Below the pieces are notes generated by a model. The model did not search any database. It had not been told where the DNA came from and saw only the letters and a list, made by a program, of their open reading frames with translations. 64,000 nucleotides of DNA, from positions 248,001 to 312,000 of the forward strand of contig NZ_FQUP01000004.1 in the NCBI RefSeq assembly GCF_900129325.1. Direction: 5' to 3'. This document shows positions 42,283-51,177 of this stretch, piece after piece. Both the position numbers and the translations under genes were made by a program. The stretch is from Kaistia soli DSM 19436. Its GTDB lineage: Bacteria > Pseudomonadota > Alphaproteobacteria > Rhizobiales > Kaistiaceae. Position 1 is the first letter of the stretch, and each line of letters starts with the position of its first letter.

Positions 42283-43500
42283 CTATCGATGCGGCGCAGG
42301 CCCGGTCGTTCCCCAGGGCGCGCCATAGAGATCACGCAGCGTCATCGCCGCCGCTCCCCGCGCCCAGATATCCTCAGTCCATTCATGCACCACCAGATCG
42401 GCGACATCGGCAAGGCTCGGCGGCAGCAGCGCCGCCACCGTCTCGCGTAGCGGGCCGACCAGCGCATCGCCGGCAGCAAGCGCCGGCCCGGCCAGGATCA
42501 CCTTCGGCGGCGCGAACAGGACGATCAGATTGGCAATGGCGAAGCCAAGCGCCTCGCCGGCCGCGCGCAGCAGCGCAACGATCGCCGGATCGCCGGCCTT
42601 GGCGCGTTCCAGCACTTTTTCCATGCCGCGGCCGAGGCGGAAGGCATGCTCATGCTCGGTCCCCGCGAGCGCAGCACGCGCATCGGAGAGAAGGCTCTCT
42701 TCCGACGCGATCGACGCGAGCCGGACAAGGCCGTTGCCGTTTGGCGGCCGCGCGAGAAGGTCGCCGAGATCCGGGCCGAGCCCGTTGGCGCCACGAAACA
42801 GCTCACCCTTGTGAAGAATGCCGAGTCCGAGGCCGAGCTCGACCGAAACCACGAGGAAATCATCGAGACCCCGCGCCTGTCCGAACCAGTGCTCGGCCAG
42901 CGTCACCAGATTGACGTCGCTGTCGATGGTCGCGACCACGCCGTCCAGCCGCCGCGTCAGCTCGGCCGCCAGCGGAATGTCGCGCTCGCCGAACAGCGGG
43001 CTGGCGCGGCAGATGCCGGCGCCGCGCTCGACGACGCCGGGAAGCCCGACACAGACGCCCGAAATCTGGCTGAGTTCGAGGCCAGCATCGGCGACGCAGC
43101 GGCGGATGCCGTCCTCGATGAGGTCGACCGCCACCGGGACCGCATGACGTCCGACGCGCACGGGAAGCGTCAGGCTCGCGCGGACATCGGCACGAAAATT
43201 GGTCGTCGCGATCGTAATGCGGTCGGGTGCGATGCGAGCCCCTACGACATGGGCGGCGTCAGGATTGAGGTCGAGCAGTACCCGCGGCCGCCCCCGCGCG
43301 GCATCGCGGATGCCGCCGAGCTGTTGCGTGATCACGAGGCCGTCATCGAGCAGAGCGCCTGTGATCGCCGAAACGGTCGTCGCCGACAGATCCGTCCGGT
43401 CGCAGATCTCGACACGCGCAATCGGCCCGAAACGACGAATCGCGTCCATCACATGGAAGCGATTGATCGCACGCATCAATTCGGGATCGGCGGTTTTCAT
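42283..43500 (-). CDS. ROK family transcriptional repressor (NagC/XylR type)
   Basis: This 405-residue regulator has an N-terminal winged helix (ARVEICDRTDLSATTVSAIT, about residues 28-47) and a ROK kinase-like domain (SGVCVGLPGVVERGAG, VATIDSDVNLVTLAEHWFG). The zinc cluster CxCGxxGC found in many ROK proteins is missing: the expected place reads GLGPDLGDLLARPPNGNG. It may thus bind a sugar without zinc-aided folding. It is divergent from a CUT1 sugar importer. Ten-base repeats ATTTAATCCG at both edges of the shared intergenic region are candidate operators. Confidence 0.92.
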   Translation of the reverse strand: MKTADPELMRAINRFHVMDAIRRFGPIARVEICDRTDLSATTVSAITGALLDDGLVITQQLGGIRDAARGRPRVLLDLNPDAAHVVGARIAPDRITIATTNFRADVRASLTLPVRVGRHAVPVAVDLIEDGIRRCVADAGLELSQISGVCVGLPGVVERGAGICRASPLFGERDIPLAAELTRRLDGVVATIDSDVNLVTLAEHWFGQARGLDDFLVVSVELGLGLGILHKGELFRGANGLGPDLGDLLARPPNGNGLVRLASIASEESLLSDARAALAGTEHEHAFRLGRGMEKVLERAKAGDPAIVALLRAAGEALGFAIANLIVLFAPPKVILAGPALAAGDALVGPLRETVAALLPPSLADVADLVVHEWTEDIWARGAAAMTLRDLYGAPWGTTGPAPHR

Positions 43501-43512
43501 CGGGCGGGTGTC

Positions 43513-43522
43513 ATTTAATCCG
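43513..43522. promoter_or_regulatory. Candidate ROK operator half-site near the ROK gene
   Basis: ATTTAATCCG, 13 bases before the ROK start codon. The identical ten bases recur at 43631-43640 on the other side of the divergent region. A site this close to the start would suit autoregulation. Confidence 0.5.
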
Positions 43523-43603
43523 GGTCAGGCAGTTATTCTCATCCCGCCACGAACGTGTCAACGGCGCATTGCCTTGTTGCAGGGCAGCATTTTGCACCTC
43601 CCC

Positions 43604-43660
43604 TTGACAGCTTGCGGCAAACCAGCACAGATTTAATCCGCATCATTTATTTAAGTGACG
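43604..43660 (+). promoter_or_regulatory. Promoter of the CUT1 importer with overlapping ROK operator
   Basis: TTGACA (43604-43609) is followed after 18 bases by CAGATT (43628-43633). The repeat ATTTAATCCG (43631-43640) overlaps the -10, and TTTATTTAAGTG (43645-43656) adds a mirrored TTAA half-site. The layout fits repression by the divergently encoded ROK protein. The first gene starts at 43699. Confidence 0.6.
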
Positions 43661-43698
43661 CCCGGGTTGAGGAGCCCGGCCAGTCTGGGAGGACCTGC

Positions 43699-44967
43699 AT
43701 GAAGCTCAAGAGCCTTTTGGGCGCGTCCGTCGCGCTTGCCATCTCGGCGTCGTCGGCAATGGCCGACGTGACCGTGAAGTGGATGCATCTGAATACCGAT
43801 CCCGGCATCGGCGCGGCCTGGGACGAAATCGTCAAGAACTACGAGGCGGCGCATCCCGGCGTGAAGATCGAGATGCAGTTCCTCGAGAACGAAGCGTTCA
43901 AGGCCAAGCTGCCGACGCTGTTGCAGTCGAACGATCCGCCACATCTGTTCTACACCTGGGGCGGCGGCGTTCTGGCCGCCCAGGCGGCGACTGGCGCGAT
44001 CAAGGACGTTACCGAGGCGATGGATGCCGACGGCGGCAAGCTGAAGGCCGTCTACAGCCCGGCGCTGGTGAACGGCCTCACCGTCGACGGCAAGATCTAC
44101 GCCGTCCCCTACCAGACGGGTCTCGTCAGCTTCTATTACAACAAGAAGCTGTTCGAAAAGGCCGGCGTCGATGCCGCTTCGATCAAGACCTGGGACGATT
44201 TCCTGGCCGCGGTGAAGAAGCTCAAGGACGCGGGCATCACGCCGATCGCCGGTGGTGGCGGCGACAAGTGGCCGATCCATTTCTACTGGGGCTATCTCGC
44301 CATGCGCGAGGGCGGCAAGGCAGCGTTCGACGCGGCCAAGGCCAGCGAGGGTGACGGCTTCAAGTCTGAAGCGTTCGTCAAGGCCGGCGCGGATCTCGCG
44401 GCGCTCGGCAAGCTCGAGCCGTTCCAGCAGGGCTATCTCGGCACCAAGTGGCCGGTTCCGGTCGGCATGTTCGCCGATGGCAAGGCGGCGATGCTGCTCG
44501 GCTTCGACTCGACGGCCGTCCAGCAGCACACGCTCGCTGCGGATGGCAAGGGTCTCGACGAGAACGATATCGGCATGTTCCCCTTCCCGACCGTTGCGGG
44601 TGGCGCGGGCCAGCTGACCGACACGATGGGCGGCATCAATGGCTGGGTTCTGACCAAGAACGCCCCGCCTGAGGCGCTCGACTTCGCGGCTTTCCTGACC
44701 AACAAGGAAAACCAGACGATGATGGCGGGCAAGAACCTCATCATCCCGGCTGCGGTCGGCGCCGGCTCTGCGATCGAGCAGCCGCTGGTCAAGTCCGCCG
44801 CCGAGCAGCTTGCGGCCTCGACCTGGCACCAGAACTTCCTCGACCAGGATCTCGGTCCGGCGGTTGGTCGCGTCGTCAACGATGTCTCGGTTGAGATCGT
44901 TTCGGGCCAGATGTCGCCCGAAGATGCGGCGCAGCAGATCCAGGACGCCTGGGCGCTGGACCACTGA
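43699..44967 (+). CDS. CUT1 extracellular sugar-binding protein
   Basis: A 422-residue family 1 solute-binding protein with a Sec signal peptide (MKLKSLLGASVALAISASSA then MAD). Landmarks are TVKWMHLNTDPGIGAAWDEI, VSFYYNKKLFEKAGVD and the WGGGVLAAQAATGAIKDVT loop. It begins behind GGGAGGACC. It feeds the two permeases downstream and is the first gene of the operon. Codon use is noticeably biased to GGC, AAG and CTG, suggesting high expression. The substrate is probably a disaccharide or glycoside, given the ThuA and Gfo/Idh genes across the shared promoter region. Confidence 0.94.
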   Translation: MKLKSLLGASVALAISASSAMADVTVKWMHLNTDPGIGAAWDEIVKNYEAAHPGVKIEMQFLENEAFKAKLPTLLQSNDPPHLFYTWGGGVLAAQAATGAIKDVTEAMDADGGKLKAVYSPALVNGLTVDGKIYAVPYQTGLVSFYYNKKLFEKAGVDAASIKTWDDFLAAVKKLKDAGITPIAGGGGDKWPIHFYWGYLAMREGGKAAFDAAKASEGDGFKSEAFVKAGADLAALGKLEPFQQGYLGTKWPVPVGMFADGKAAMLLGFDSTAVQQHTLAADGKGLDENDIGMFPFPTVAGGAGQLTDTMGGINGWVLTKNAPPEALDFAAFLTNKENQTMMAGKNLIIPAAVGAGSAIEQPLVKSAAEQLAASTWHQNFLDQDLGPAVGRVVNDVSVEIVSGQMSPEDAAQQIQDAWALDH

Positions 44968-44985
44968 CGGGCACACCGTCCTCGC

Positions 44986-45013
44986 GGGCGCCGCGCCTTC
45001 GGGTCCGGCGCCC
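44986..45013 (+). promoter_or_regulatory. Intercistronic hairpin after CUT1 binding-protein gene
   Basis: Eight-base perfect arms GGGCGCCG (44986-44993) and CGGCGCCC (45006-45013), with an inner CC-TTCG-GG fold, lie 18 bases after the stop of the binding-protein gene and 30 before the permease start. A pyrimidine-rich CTTCTCCCCT follows, not a real T-run. Confidence 0.65.
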
Positions 45014-45043
45014 CTTCTCCCCTCATGTGGAGGTGGCGCCTCG

Positions 45044-45949
45044 ATGAGCTCCGCAATCAGTGCCGTATCGACCGGGCGGCGCATGGGCATCCAGGGCAAA
45101 CTGCCCGTTCTGATCCTGTTCCTGCCACCCGCCCTTTTGCTGTTCACGCTCTTCGTGATCCTGCCGATGGGCGAGGCAGCGTGGTATTCGTTCTATGACT
45201 GGAACGGCTACGGCATTCCGGAGAAGTTCATCGGGTTCAAGAATTTCGAGACGCTGTGGCGCACCTCCGCCTTCGCGACGGCGCTCGGCAACAATTTCCT
45301 GATCATTCTCGTCTCCATCGTGATCCAGCTGCCGCTTGCGCTCTGGCTCGCGACGATGGTCTCCAATCGCATTCCAGGCGCAGTTGTCTTCCGCCTGATC
45401 TTCTTCATGCCCTATGTGCTGGCCGACGTTGCGGCGGGCCTTATCTGGCGCTTCGTCTATGATGGCGATTATGGTCTCTTCGCCGCCATCGCCAGCATGT
45501 TCAACGTCGCCGCGCCCTATGTTCTGGCCGATCGTCACCTTGCAATCTACGCCGTGCTCGCGGTGATCGTCTGGAAGTATTTCGGCTTCCACATGATGCT
45601 GTTCATCGCCGGACTGCAGAACATCGATAAGAGCTACTATGAGGCCGCCGAGATTGACGGGGCTTCGCGCTGGCAGCGCTTCCGCAATATTACATTGCCG
45701 CTGCTTGCCCCGACGATCCGCCTTTCGGTGTTCTTCTCGGTTGTCGGCTCGCTGCAGCTCTTCGACATGATCATGCCGCTGACCGGGGGCGGGCCATCGA
45801 ACTCGACCCAGACAATGGTGACGTTTCTTTACTCCTACGGCATCACGCGCATGAAGGTCGGCTTCGGCAGCGCCATTGGCGTCGTGCTCTTCATCATCTG
45901 CGTGACTCTGGCCTTCGGCTACAGACGGATCTTCATGCGCAATGACTGA
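45044..45949 (+). CDS. CUT1 sugar ABC transporter permease, MalF-type
   Basis: The 301-residue membrane protein has six helices and an EAA loop (EAAEIDGASRWQRFRNITLP). The N-terminal region LPVLILFLPPALLLFTLFVI is typical of MalF/UgpA permeases. The ATG at 45044 follows GGAGGTGG. It overlaps the next permease gene by eight bases. No ATPase gene accompanies the operon. Confidence 0.93.
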   Translation: MSSAISAVSTGRRMGIQGKLPVLILFLPPALLLFTLFVILPMGEAAWYSFYDWNGYGIPEKFIGFKNFETLWRTSAFATALGNNFLIILVSIVIQLPLALWLATMVSNRIPGAVVFRLIFFMPYVLADVAAGLIWRFVYDGDYGLFAAIASMFNVAAPYVLADRHLAIYAVLAVIVWKYFGFHMMLFIAGLQNIDKSYYEAAEIDGASRWQRFRNITLPLLAPTIRLSVFFSVVGSLQLFDMIMPLTGGGPSNSTQTMVTFLYSYGITRMKVGFGSAIGVVLFIICVTLAFGYRRIFMRND

Positions 45950-46859
45950 CCGGACCCTCGCCCCCGCCGCGCCGAGCGCTCTCGGCGAGCCTGTGACCAA
46001 GCCCGCGCGCCGTGGCTCGGCCTTCTCGGCCCACCGGATGAGCTTCGTTACCTGGCTCTATCTCTATGTCAGCCTGTTCTTCGTGGCGGCCATCGTGCTG
46101 CTGCCGCTGATCACCACGGCGCTCGGCGGCTTCAAGACGCTCGGCGACCTGCGCGTCCATCCCTTCGGCCTGCCGGGCGAATGGCAGTGGGCCAACTATA
46201 CGGACATCCTGCTGAGCGGCCGCTATTGGCAGATGCTCGGAAACTCATTCCTGATCGCCACGCTGACAGTGGCGCTGACGCTGGCCGTCGCCGCAATGGC
46301 CGCGTTCACCTTCGCGCATGTCACGTTTTTCGGATCGAGCTTCCTGCTCAACTACTTCCTGATCGGGCTGATGTTCCCGGTCGCAACGGCGATCCTGCCG
46401 CTGTTCATCCGCATCCGAGATCTCGGACTGCTCGATACCTATTGGGGCGTTGTGCTGCCGCAGGTCGCGTTCGGGCTCGGCATGAGCATCCTGCTGTTCC
46501 GCCGCTTCTTCCAGAACGTTCCGAAGGAGCTTTTCGACGCGGCCTTCGTCGATGGCTGCGGCTATCTAGGTTACTTCTGGCACATCACGCTGCCGCTCTC
46601 GCGGCCGATCCTCGCCACCGTCGGCATCGTCTCGTTCGTCGGCAGCTGGAACAGCTATCTGCTGCCGCTGATCCTGCTCAATTCCGACGCGAAGTATCCG
46701 TGGCCGCTCGGCATCATGGTCTATCAGGGCGAGTATTCGAGCGACTGGCAGCTCATCCTGGCCTTCATCACTCTGACGATCCTGCCGACGATCATCGTGT
46801 TCTTCGCGGCGCAGAAGCACATTGTCGCCGGCCTGACGGCCGGCGCGGTCAAGGGCTGA
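45942..46859 (+). CDS. CUT1 sugar ABC transporter permease, MalG-type
   Basis: A 305-residue permease with six helices and the EAA-like region FDAAFVDGCGYLGYFWHITL. The hydrophilic lead of about 32 residues is longer than in most MalG proteins. It is the last gene of the operon; the next gene ends 10 bases beyond on the other strand. With the MalF-type partner it forms the membrane channel for the binding protein at 43699. Confidence 0.93.
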   Translation: MTDRTLAPAAPSALGEPVTKPARRGSAFSAHRMSFVTWLYLYVSLFFVAAIVLLPLITTALGGFKTLGDLRVHPFGLPGEWQWANYTDILLSGRYWQMLGNSFLIATLTVALTLAVAAMAAFTFAHVTFFGSSFLLNYFLIGLMFPVATAILPLFIRIRDLGLLDTYWGVVLPQVAFGLGMSILLFRRFFQNVPKELFDAAFVDGCGYLGYFWHITLPLSRPILATVGIVSFVGSWNSYLLPLILLNSDAKYPWPLGIMVYQGEYSSDWQLILAFITLTILPTIIVFFAAQKHIVAGLTAGAVKG

Positions 46860-46869
46860 CCGGCGTTCC

Positions 46870-47148
46870 TCAGCCGAGCAGGAGATCGTCGCGGACGCGG
46901 AGCGCCCGCGCGAGACAACGCAGGACGGCGGGTGACGTTTCATAACGCCGCTCAGCGCGCGCGATCTGCGTAATCGCGACGCCGGAGCGATCCGCAAGCT
47001 CGATCTGGCTGAGACCGCGCCACTCGCGGAGCACCTTCACGGGCGCTTCGCCGCCAGAAACCTTGGCTTCGACATGCGGCGGCAGCGCCCCGATATCGCG
47101 GGGACCGAGATTGCCCATATCGCGGACGGTCTGACCCTGGATGGACAT
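46870..47148 (-). CDS. Small XRE-family HTH protein (antitoxin-like)
   Basis: The 92-residue protein ends in an HTH_3 domain (LSQIELADRSGVAITQIARA, about residues 46-65), preceded by an acidic stretch PPHVEAKVSGGEAPVKVLRE. This lead-in (GGExPVKVxRExRGLSQ) is typical of standalone antitoxin-like regulators related to HigA and MqsA partners. No toxin gene lies next to it, so it may be an orphan antitoxin or a simple repressor. The ATG at 47148 follows GGGAGGAA; an upstream ATG at 47175 is weaker. It is divergent from the autotransporter gene, which it might control. Confidence 0.82.
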   Translation of the reverse strand: MSIQGQTVRDMGNLGPRDIGALPPHVEAKVSGGEAPVKVLREWRGLSQIELADRSGVAITQIARAERRYETSPAVLRCLARALRVRDDLLLG

Positions 47149-47336
47149 AAGGCGTTCCTCCCTCGCTGTGTGCATTGAAGGAGAATGACCGAAGCCGCGT
47201 GCGGTTCCTTATTCCATATCAATCATTCGCGCCCGCTACATGCCGGATCACCCGGTGCAAGGCCCAACGCTCTGGACCATCGGCGGGCCCTGTGTTGACT
47301 GGGGAGGGCCGTGATTCGGATCGGGGGCGACACGAC

Positions 47337-49331
47337 ATGCGAGCGACAAAGCGCTTGACGCAGCTTGGCGCCGCTGTTGCGGCGCTTCTGGGCCTATCAC
47401 CACCTGACATGGCGTCGGCGCAATCACAGTGGGATGCGACGATCTCCAATACGAACTGGTATGTCCCGGTGCCGCAACTGCTGGCCTATGGGTCCTCCAG
47501 TACCAGCTTCGCGAACCCCATCCCGCTGGGTGACCAGACCTTGTGGACACTTGGAACGGCCACCAATGGCGCCTTCACCGGCGCGTCGTCGGCGCAGCTG
47601 TCTCTGGGAAAAGCAATCACCACCTCGAGTCTGGCGATGTCCGGGCAAGTCGCGCCAGACGGGTCCGTCGTCATCGTATTCAGCAACCCTGACGGCTCGG
47701 ACCCCGTCGTCGGTCTCGGCCAGATGAAGACGGTCGACGGCGAGCCGGCAATGCTCATGCAGATGATTACCGGGTCGGAACTGCTGGTCTCGCACTGGGC
47801 CTATATGCTGACTTACGACCCCGCGACATTCACGCCGCCTGCCCCACAGGCCATACCGGTCACTTTGTCGTCGTTCCAGTGGACGTGGACGGCAGGAACG
47901 CCCTGGCGGATTGTGGATCCCGCGCTTTTCGGGAGTAAAGCGCCGGGAACCTTCGTCATCACCAACTACACCAACGGCTATTTCTGGGGCAAAGGCATCG
48001 GCCCCGATGGCGATGCCGGTGTGACCTACACCCTGCTCGGCTCCATCACCCCGGATGGCAAGGTGCTGTACAACACGCTTCTCGATGGCAATCTCTCGAG
48101 CCTCTATGGCGACATCGAGGGTGACGCCTCAGCCGCCGAAATGATCCTGTCCGGCTATGGCGTCAACGGCGTGGATGCGATCCCATCCGCCTTCCTGTCG
48201 CTCGTTCGGCCCTATGCCGACACGGTGGCGGCAGCCGGCCTTACCGCGGCTGTGCCCGCCGCCCGGACGCTGTATGAGGTCGCGGGAACCGAGGCCGGCC
48301 TCACCGGCCCGCTGTCGCCGGCCATCCTCACGCTTAACGATCTCTCCGGCGCAGCTCTGGTCGCGGCCGTCGGCGAAACACTGCCCGTGCTTGCCGGTGC
48401 CGGCCCGCGCATCACCGCCGACAACCAGCGCATGCTGCAGCAGATCATCGCCGACCGGCTCGGCGGGATCGCCGGCGGCGCGGGGGATACGGCGCGCATG
48501 GGATCGTGGAATGCGTGGCTGCGTCCGCTTGGAGGCGGGCTCGCCCAATCAGGCCGCGACGGCGTTCCGGGCTACAGTGCGAGCACCGGCGGTGTGGCGA
48601 TTGGATTCGATAAGTCTGTCGCCGCAGGCGTCTCGCTCGGCTCGGCCTTCGCCTATTCGCGTTCCAACGCTTCCGGCGACGCGGTCGATGCACCCGGCAG
48701 TCTCTCCATCGACAGCTACGTGTTCGGCCTCTATGGCAGCATGGCGCTGACGCCGTCGCTCGGTCTCGACCTGCAATTGAACGCCGGCATCAACGACAAC
48801 AGCGCCACCCGCGCCATCAGCTTCATGGGCAGCACGGCCTCAGCCGATTATTCGGGATACACGTTCGAGGCCGGCATGCGGCTGAAGCAGCGCATCGACC
48901 TGTCGCCAAAGCTCGTCGTGACGCCCGCCCTCACCGCCAGCTATCTCCATGTCGCCGATGATGCCTATTCCGAGACAGGTGCGGACGGCCTCAACCTCCA
49001 CGTTGCCTATCAAGCCTATGATGAGCTGCCCGTCGGGGCGGAGGTCGCACTAAGCTATGCGATCGCAACTGACATAGCGATCAACGCACATGGCGGCCTG
49101 ACCTATAACCCGCTCGATACGGGGACGGCGATCACCGCGAGCTACGAAGGCGGAGGCGACGCCTTCTTGACCGAGGGCGACGATGTCTCGCGCTGGCTCA
49201 TTTCCGCAGGCCTCGGGCTCGTCGGCCAGCCACGACCGGGATCGAGCCTCGGTCTCTACTATGACATGCAGGCCAGCCCGACCGGCTTTCTCAGCCAGGC
49301 CGGCTCGGTGGCGCTGCAGTTGAGCTTCTAG
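47337..49331 (+). CDS. Autotransporter-type outer-membrane beta-barrel protein
   Basis: A 664-residue protein with a signal peptide (MRATKRLTQLGAAVAALLGL then SPPDMASAQ) and a C-terminal autotransporter barrel of about 260 residues that ends in the aromatic residue of LQLSF. The barrel starts near GSWNAWLRPLGGGLAQSG and shows alternating strands with GFDKSVAAGVSLGSAFAYSR. The passenger of about 370 residues is a beta-rich domain with no repeats (TPWRIVDPALFGSKAPGTFV, TNGYFWGKGIG), rather like a calycin or lipocalin fold; I do not recognise its ligand. The helical linker (about residues 300-380) leads to the barrel. Upstream open frame was ignored since no ribosome site was seen. Confidence 0.85.
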   Translation: MRATKRLTQLGAAVAALLGLSPPDMASAQSQWDATISNTNWYVPVPQLLAYGSSSTSFANPIPLGDQTLWTLGTATNGAFTGASSAQLSLGKAITTSSLAMSGQVAPDGSVVIVFSNPDGSDPVVGLGQMKTVDGEPAMLMQMITGSELLVSHWAYMLTYDPATFTPPAPQAIPVTLSSFQWTWTAGTPWRIVDPALFGSKAPGTFVITNYTNGYFWGKGIGPDGDAGVTYTLLGSITPDGKVLYNTLLDGNLSSLYGDIEGDASAAEMILSGYGVNGVDAIPSAFLSLVRPYADTVAAAGLTAAVPAARTLYEVAGTEAGLTGPLSPAILTLNDLSGAALVAAVGETLPVLAGAGPRITADNQRMLQQIIADRLGGIAGGAGDTARMGSWNAWLRPLGGGLAQSGRDGVPGYSASTGGVAIGFDKSVAAGVSLGSAFAYSRSNASGDAVDAPGSLSIDSYVFGLYGSMALTPSLGLDLQLNAGINDNSATRAISFMGSTASADYSGYTFEAGMRLKQRIDLSPKLVVTPALTASYLHVADDAYSETGADGLNLHVAYQAYDELPVGAEVALSYAIATDIAINAHGGLTYNPLDTGTAITASYEGGGDAFLTEGDDVSRWLISAGLGLVGQPRPGSSLGLYYDMQASPTGFLSQAGSVALQLSF

Positions 49332-51079
49332 GATCGTCTCAGGCGCGGCTCGCCTGGCACGTCGATGCGGTGCGGCGGGTGCAGCAGGATGCCGCCCGAC
49401 GTATCGCGGCCGATCTCGTGGATATAGAAATAAGTGGGCTCTTCGTCGGTGGCGTTCATGACCGGCGACGGCGCCGAAACCACGACGAGGCCGCCGCTTC
49501 GGCCGATCCAGTCGATATGGCGATGTCCGTGCATCGCAATGGCGGTTCGCGATATTCCCTGCAGCCGTCGCGTGAACCACGAGCCATTGACCAGCGCCGT
49601 ACCAATCCGCTCCGACAGCGCCTTGGCAGCACGCGGATATTCGACGACATGATGGTGCAGCGCCACGATCCAGATCGCGTCCGGCGTCTCGGCGACGAGC
49701 CGCGCCATGGCGGCTTCCTGCTCGCGAGGCACGAAGCCGAGCGCGTTGGTGAAGGAGAAATGCGTCTCGGCGTTTGAATTCAGCATCAGGACGCCGAGCC
49801 CGCCCGTTGCCTCGGGCGGCAGCACCATCGGAAAAGCGGCTGCGAAGACGCTGCCGAGCTTCGCGCCGAGCCGCAGGGTGCCGGTGTCGGCGAAGGTTGC
49901 GATCTCCGAGGCATGAGGCGCAAGCGCTGCGGAGAGCGTCTGCCCGCGCATCCCCGTTGCAGTATCGACGACATGCACCCGGTCCCCCTGCAGCGCATCG
50001 AGCGCCGCCAGCAGCCGCATCTGGCGCAGCCGCTTGTTCGGGCTCATCGGCAGATCGAGACGTGCCGGGTTCGCGCGGTCGACAACATTCAGATCATGAT
50101 TGCCAGGAATGCCGACCATCTTCCCGGCGAGTTCGGGGAATGCCGCGATAGCGTCGAAGAACTCCGCCCATTCGGCAGCGCGGCCCGCATCGGTCAGGTC
50201 GCCGCTGATCAGGATGAGATCGAGGCCCTCGGCCTTGTCGAACGCGTCGAGCGCGACGAGAAGCTGCGTCAGCCGGCCATTGCCGCGCGGGCCGGAGCGG
50301 CCGCTCTCGATGCGGAAGCCGTAGCGCTCACCGACGATATGGATGTCTGAAAGATGGGCGACGCGCCAGGTCCGGCCGCCTGGAACCTTGGGGGCGAAGG
50401 CGCCGAGATCACGCGGCTGGTCCATGGTCGCGTCCGCGACACCCCAGACGAGCGCCGCAACGGCCACATAGCAGCCGATGAGCACGATACAGTTGAAGAG
50501 CCCCGCCAATGCCAGACGGCCCGGCTCGGCAAGATCGCCGAGCGTTCCCGTCCAATGGGTATGCGGAAGGGCGAGCACGACGAACAGCATCGAGAGCCCG
50601 CAGACGAGCAACCCCGCCGCCGCGGCCGAGACGGCGCGAATGCGGTCGCGCCGGTCATCGCTCGTTGTCTCGGGCAGGTTGCGCTCGGCCAAATGGCGCA
50701 GCCCCTCGCGGGCAAGGGCATAGCCGGGCTGTACGGCCAGCGCGTTCAGCGACCAGAAATTCGCTTCGACGAGACGCAGGAATGGCCGGCCGCCGAACCA
50801 TGCGGCCGCCACAAGCGCGGCCGCCACCACGAGTGGGATCAGGCCGTTGAAGAGGCGCTCCGCCGACGTCGAGGCGGCGCTGACCCAGATCGAGACCATC
50901 AGCGGTCCCAGCCCCAGCACGATCACCGGCAGCGCGACGAGGCTGACCCAGGCCGCGATGAGCTTCGGCAGGCTGATCTCGGCGAGCAGGCTGCCGGCCA
51001 GCGATGTCAGCGTGCGCCGCTTGGTGCTGGAGGCATCGTCCTCGATATCGCCACGGCGGGGGTCGAGGATCGGGAACAC
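49328..51079 (-). CDS. Membrane-anchored calcineurin-like metallophosphoesterase
   Basis: The 583-residue protein has an N-terminal half with four to six hydrophobic helices and a C-terminal metallophosphoesterase domain. Metal motifs in order are AHLSDIHIVG (Asp-x-His), ISGDLTDAG (Gly-Asp), GIPGNHDLN (Gly-Asn-His-Asp), ALHHHVVEY and MHGHRHIDW. Such proteins hydrolyse phosphodiesters or lipid-linked phosphates. The GTG at 51079 is chosen because GGAG stands seven bases before it; a TTG at 51112 has no such site. Its stop shares CTAG with the stop of the convergent autotransporter gene. Confidence 0.88.
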   Translation of the reverse strand: MFPILDPRRGDIEDDASSTKRRTLTSLAGSLLAEISLPKLIAAWVSLVALPVIVLGLGPLMVSIWVSAASTSAERLFNGLIPLVVAAALVAAAWFGGRPFLRLVEANFWSLNALAVQPGYALAREGLRHLAERNLPETTSDDRRDRIRAVSAAAAGLLVCGLSMLFVVLALPHTHWTGTLGDLAEPGRLALAGLFNCIVLIGCYVAVAALVWGVADATMDQPRDLGAFAPKVPGGRTWRVAHLSDIHIVGERYGFRIESGRSGPRGNGRLTQLLVALDAFDKAEGLDLILISGDLTDAGRAAEWAEFFDAIAAFPELAGKMVGIPGNHDLNVVDRANPARLDLPMSPNKRLRQMRLLAALDALQGDRVHVVDTATGMRGQTLSAALAPHASEIATFADTGTLRLGAKLGSVFAAAFPMVLPPEATGGLGVLMLNSNAETHFSFTNALGFVPREQEAAMARLVAETPDAIWIVALHHHVVEYPRAAKALSERIGTALVNGSWFTRRLQGISRTAIAMHGHRHIDWIGRSGGLVVVSAPSPVMNATDEEPTYFYIHEIGRDTSGGILLHPPHRIDVPGEPRLRRS

Positions 51080-51177
51080 GCGATGACTCCGGCTGGTCGA
51101 GAACGCCGACAATCAGCTGGCAGGCGCGCCGAAGCAAGGGGTGCACCGGCGCGGATAGCGCCGATGCACTGTCGATA

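Noticed and set aside
43651-45147. 498-residue minus-strand frame opposite the CUT1 binding-protein gene
   Set aside because: Antisense shadow with Arg-rich composition. The plus strand has a signal peptide, ribosome site and family motifs.
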